A stretch of DNA of 64,000 nt, taken from assembly GCF_018881775.1 (NCBI RefSeq), contig NZ_JACVPR010000001.1, positions 1,444,318 through 1,508,317 on the forward strand. Direction: 5' to 3'. The notes under the pieces are model-generated. The model was not told the DNA's origin. It searched no databases and worked only from the letters and a program-made list of their open reading frames with translations. This DNA comes from Polynucleobacter sp. MWH-Loch1C5. GTDB lineage: Bacteria; Pseudomonadota; Gammaproteobacteria; Burkholderiales; Burkholderiaceae. This document shows, one piece after another, positions 61,244 through 64,000 of this stretch. Both the position numbers and the translations under genes were made by a program. Position 1 is the stretch's first letter. Each line of letters starts with the position of its first letter.

Positions 61244-61930
61244 ATGCGATTACCATTTTTAAATCGAACCCAAGCCAAGACCAATCTAGCGGTCGAGGAC
61301 AACCTCACGGAAGATCCAGAACGTCAGCGCGCGCGCCATCGATTGATTGGCGCGATTTTTTTGGTGCTCATTGCGGTAGTCGGCTTGCCGATGATTTTTG
61401 ATGCTAATCCTAAGCAGCAACACAATGACATCGCCATACAAATTATTCAGCCAGGCAGTAAAGAGAAGTTAGAAGCCAAGCCAGACGCTAAGCCTGAAGT
61501 GAAAGCGGATGCTAAGCCTGAGTCTAAGTCGGATGGCAAGGTTGAGAAAGTTCCGCCGGTTGCCAAAACTTTAGATAAAGGTGAAGAGGTTCTAGCGATC
61601 TTAGAAAATCGCAGTGCTACTAAGGAAGTGGCAAAAGAAAGTCCTAAAGAAACGCCAAAAGAAACTGTACGTGAATCAAGCAAGACAGAGGGTCAGTTTT
61701 ATGTACAAATTGGCGCATTCTCATCCGAAGAGCGTGTTAAAAATTGGCAGGCTAAGCTTACTGAGCAAAAAGTAGCGACTTACGTCGAGACTAGAAATAA
61801 TAAAGAGGGTGTAAAGCTCTACTTACTGCGCTCAGGACCCTACCCAGATCGAGCGGCTGCTGATGCAGCAGAAAAGAAGATTCGATACGTGGGCCTATCA
61901 CCCAAAGTGGTGGCCAAGAAACCTGAGTAA
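61244..61930 (+). CDS. SPOR domain-containing protein
   Basis: TM LIGAIFLVLIAVVGLPMIFDANP; C-terminal FYVQIGAFSSEERVKNWQAKL...KLYLLRSGPYPDRAAADAAEKKI. Confidence 0.93.
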   Translation: MRLPFLNRTQAKTNLAVEDNLTEDPERQRARHRLIGAIFLVLIAVVGLPMIFDANPKQQHNDIAIQIIQPGSKEKLEAKPDAKPEVKADAKPESKSDGKVEKVPPVAKTLDKGEEVLAILENRSATKEVAKESPKETPKETVRESSKTEGQFYVQIGAFSSEERVKNWQAKLTEQKVATYVETRNNKEGVKLYLLRSGPYPDRAAADAAEKKIRYVGLSPKVVAKKPE

Positions 61931-61953
61931 AACGACAAGCACGCCCAGCCGCC

Positions 61954-62466
61954 ATGAACCTACACTTCACCCTTGTCGATATTGTGTTTGGTACTGTCTT
62001 AGCGGTTTCAGCTCTGATCGGTATCTGGCGTGGTTTGGTGCGTGAGTTGTTTGCTTTGATTGGTTGGGTCGCTGCAGCGTGGGTCAGTTATCACTATTCC
62101 ACTTGGCTTGCCAAAGAATGGTTAACGGGAGTGCCCGGTGGCGAGATGACTCGCATGGCTTTGGGTTTTGTCATTCTCTTCATCATCACTCTGATTGTTT
62201 TTGGTTTAACGGGGCGCTTTGTGGCAAAGCTACTAGCGAGTGCTGGTTTAAGCCCCATGGATCGCTTTTTAGGTTTTGCCTTTGGTTTTGTCAGAGGTTT
62301 ATTGATTGTGATTATTTTGAGTAGTTTGGCAGCAATGACGAGTGTGAGTCAGACCACGGAGTGGCGCAAAGCTTGGTCTTTACCAGCAATTGAGTTACTC
62401 TCAGGAATGGCGCGCGCATGGTTGCCTGATGAATGGGCCGCCCAGTTATCTGGGCGTGCAAATTAA
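61954..62466 (+). CDS. cvpA: CvpA family protein
   Basis: DIVFGTVLAVSALIGIWRGLVRELFALIGWVAAAWVSYHY; upstream of purF. Confidence 0.93.
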   Translation: MNLHFTLVDIVFGTVLAVSALIGIWRGLVRELFALIGWVAAAWVSYHYSTWLAKEWLTGVPGGEMTRMALGFVILFIITLIVFGLTGRFVAKLLASAGLSPMDRFLGFAFGFVRGLLIVIILSSLAAMTSVSQTTEWRKAWSLPAIELLSGMARAWLPDEWAAQLSGRAN

Positions 62467-62487
62467 TTTGTAACGCTAGGGGTTTTT

Positions 62488-64000
62488 ATGTGTGGAATTG
62501 TCGGAACCATAGGCAATAGTCCAGTAAATCAATTGCTCTACGATGCGCTCTTGTTGTTGCAGCATCGTGGTCAGGACGCTGCGGGTATTGCCACCATGAA
62601 TGGTAGTTCGTTCTCAATGCATAAGGCCAACGGCATGGTGCGTGACGTATTCCGAACACGCAATATGCGCAGCTTACCGGGGAATGCGGGGATCGGTCAG
62701 GTCCGTTACCCGACTGCAGGATCTGCCAGTAGTGAAGAAGAGGCGCAACCTTTTTATGTCAGCGCTCCCTTTGGCATTATCTTGGCGCATAACGGTAATC
62801 TTACCAATGCGGCTAGTTTGCGTGATGAGATGTTCTATCGCGATCGCCGTCATATCAACACGAGTTCTGACACAGAGGTCTTGCTCAATGTGTTGGCCGA
62901 TGAAATTCAGCGTGCCACCAATAGCATTGCTTTAGATGCTAGCGCCGTCTTTAATGCGGTGACGCAAATGCATACACGACTCAAGGGCTCCTACGCTGTC
63001 GTGTCACTGATTGCTGGTTATGGTCTTTTAGCATTTAGAGATCCTTTTGGTATTCGTCCATTGTGTATCGGTCGCTTAGACACTGAGCAAGGCCCAGAGT
63101 GGTTGATTGCCTCAGAGTCAGTGACACTTGAAGGTCTTGGTTTTACTTTTGTGCGAGATGTGGCGCCGGGTGAAGCCATCTTTATTGGTGCTGATGGTAG
63201 TTTTCAGAGTCGTCAGTGTGCCGCCCATCCAGTCTTAAACCCTTGTATCTTTGAGTACGTCTATCTAGCAAGACCCGATTCATGTATTGATGGTGTGCCT
63301 GTTTATGACGTCCGTTTGCTCATGGGCGATTACCTCGCTAAAAAAATCGCCCGAGAAACCGATGCATCTCAAATTGATGTGGTGATGCCGATTCCGGATT
63401 CAAGTCGCCCAGCAGCGATGCAGGTTGCCAAATTACTCAATGTGCCTTATCGCGAAGGTTTCTTTAAAAATCGTTATGTAGGTCGGACCTTCATCATGCC
63501 GGGCCAAGCTATGCGTAAGAAATCAGTCCGTCAAAAGCTCAATGCGATGAGTTTTGAGTTCAAGGACAAGAACATCTTGATTGTCGACGATTCGATTGTG
63601 CGTGGTACAACCTCTTATGAGATCGTCCAAATGGCGCGCGATGCCGGTGCGAAGAAAGTGATCTTTGCATCTGCAGCACCTCCTGTATGCTATCCGAACG
63701 TGTATGGCATCGATATGCCGACGCGCAGTGAGTTGGTAGCCTATGGTCGTACCCATGCTGAAATCACCGCGTTGATCGGCGCTGATCAACTGATCTATCA
63801 AGATGTTGAAGATTTGAAGCGTGCCGTGCGCGACATCAACCCCAAGATAGAAAACTTTGATGCCTCTTGCTTTGATGGTCACTATGTCACTGGTGATATC
63901 ACAGAGTCTTATTTAGATGCTCTAGAGGCGGCAAGAAACTCGCCTAAAGCCATTGCGGATCGTCAAAAAGCAGAGAGTTCAGACTTAGCGCGTTCACAAT
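62488..64000 (+). CDS. purF: Amidophosphoribosyltransferase (partial, runs off the window)
   Basis: MCGIVGTIGNSPVNQLLYDALLLLQHRGQDAAGIATM; PRPP-binding NILIVDDSIVRGTTS; no stop before 64000, so absent from the ORF track. Confidence 0.97.
   Translation, partial: MCGIVGTIGNSPVNQLLYDALLLLQHRGQDAAGIATMNGSSFSMHKANGMVRDVFRTRNMRSLPGNAGIGQVRYPTAGSASSEEEAQPFYVSAPFGIILAHNGNLTNAASLRDEMFYRDRRHINTSSDTEVLLNVLADEIQRATNSIALDASAVFNAVTQMHTRLKGSYAVVSLIAGYGLLAFRDPFGIRPLCIGRLDTEQGPEWLIASESVTLEGLGFTFVRDVAPGEAIFIGADGSFQSRQCAAHPVLNPCIFEYVYLARPDSCIDGVPVYDVRLLMGDYLAKKIARETDASQIDVVMPIPDSSRPAAMQVAKLLNVPYREGFFKNRYVGRTFIMPGQAMRKKSVRQKLNAMSFEFKDKNILIVDDSIVRGTTSYEIVQMARDAGAKKVIFASAAPPVCYPNVYGIDMPTRSELVAYGRTHAEITALIGADQLIYQDVEDLKRAVRDINPKIENFDASCFDGHYVTGDITESYLDALEAARNSPKAIADRQKAESSDLARSQ

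Noticed and set aside
61470-61545. Repetitive AAGCCTGA/GCTAAGCC tract in the SPOR gene
   Set aside because: Low-complexity Lys/Pro/Ala linker, expected in SPOR proteins
1-64000. CRISPR arrays, IS elements, prophage, tRNA/rRNA
   Set aside because: No direct-repeat/spacer pattern, transposase or integrase ORF, or cloverleaf/rRNA sequence recognised by eye; a tRNAscan/ISfinder run would be needed to exclude them formally

Overview
The window is a gene-dense bacterial chromosome segment. Gene content and order (mdh/gntR/sdhCDABE/gltA/leuC-entericidin-leuD-leuB/asd/fimV-like/truA/trpFBA/accD/folC/SPOR/cvpA/purF, plus Bug-type solute-binding proteins and msrPQ) point to Burkholderiales, probably Polynucleobacter-like; this taxon is an inference. 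The right half (about 41.7-64 kb) is a conserved housekeeping block. The left half (0-41 kb) is a mosaic of metabolic genes, small stress genes and a few accessory traits: a HigBA toxin-antitoxin pair, an orphan HicB-like gene, a Fic-protein remnant, split chromate transporters and flavocytochrome c sulfide dehydrogenase. No CRISPR array, transposase, prophage, tRNA or rRNA was recognised. The most interesting feature is an ORF below the supplied ORF-track cutoff: a 40-codon, one-TM-helix ORF (18787-18909) directly downstream of a textbook LexA/SOS box (TACTGTATATTTATACAGTA, 18728-18747) that overlaps a sigma70-like promoter. It is a candidate SOS-induced small membrane peptide. Several operator-like palindromes and possible attenuator/terminator structures are reported separately.
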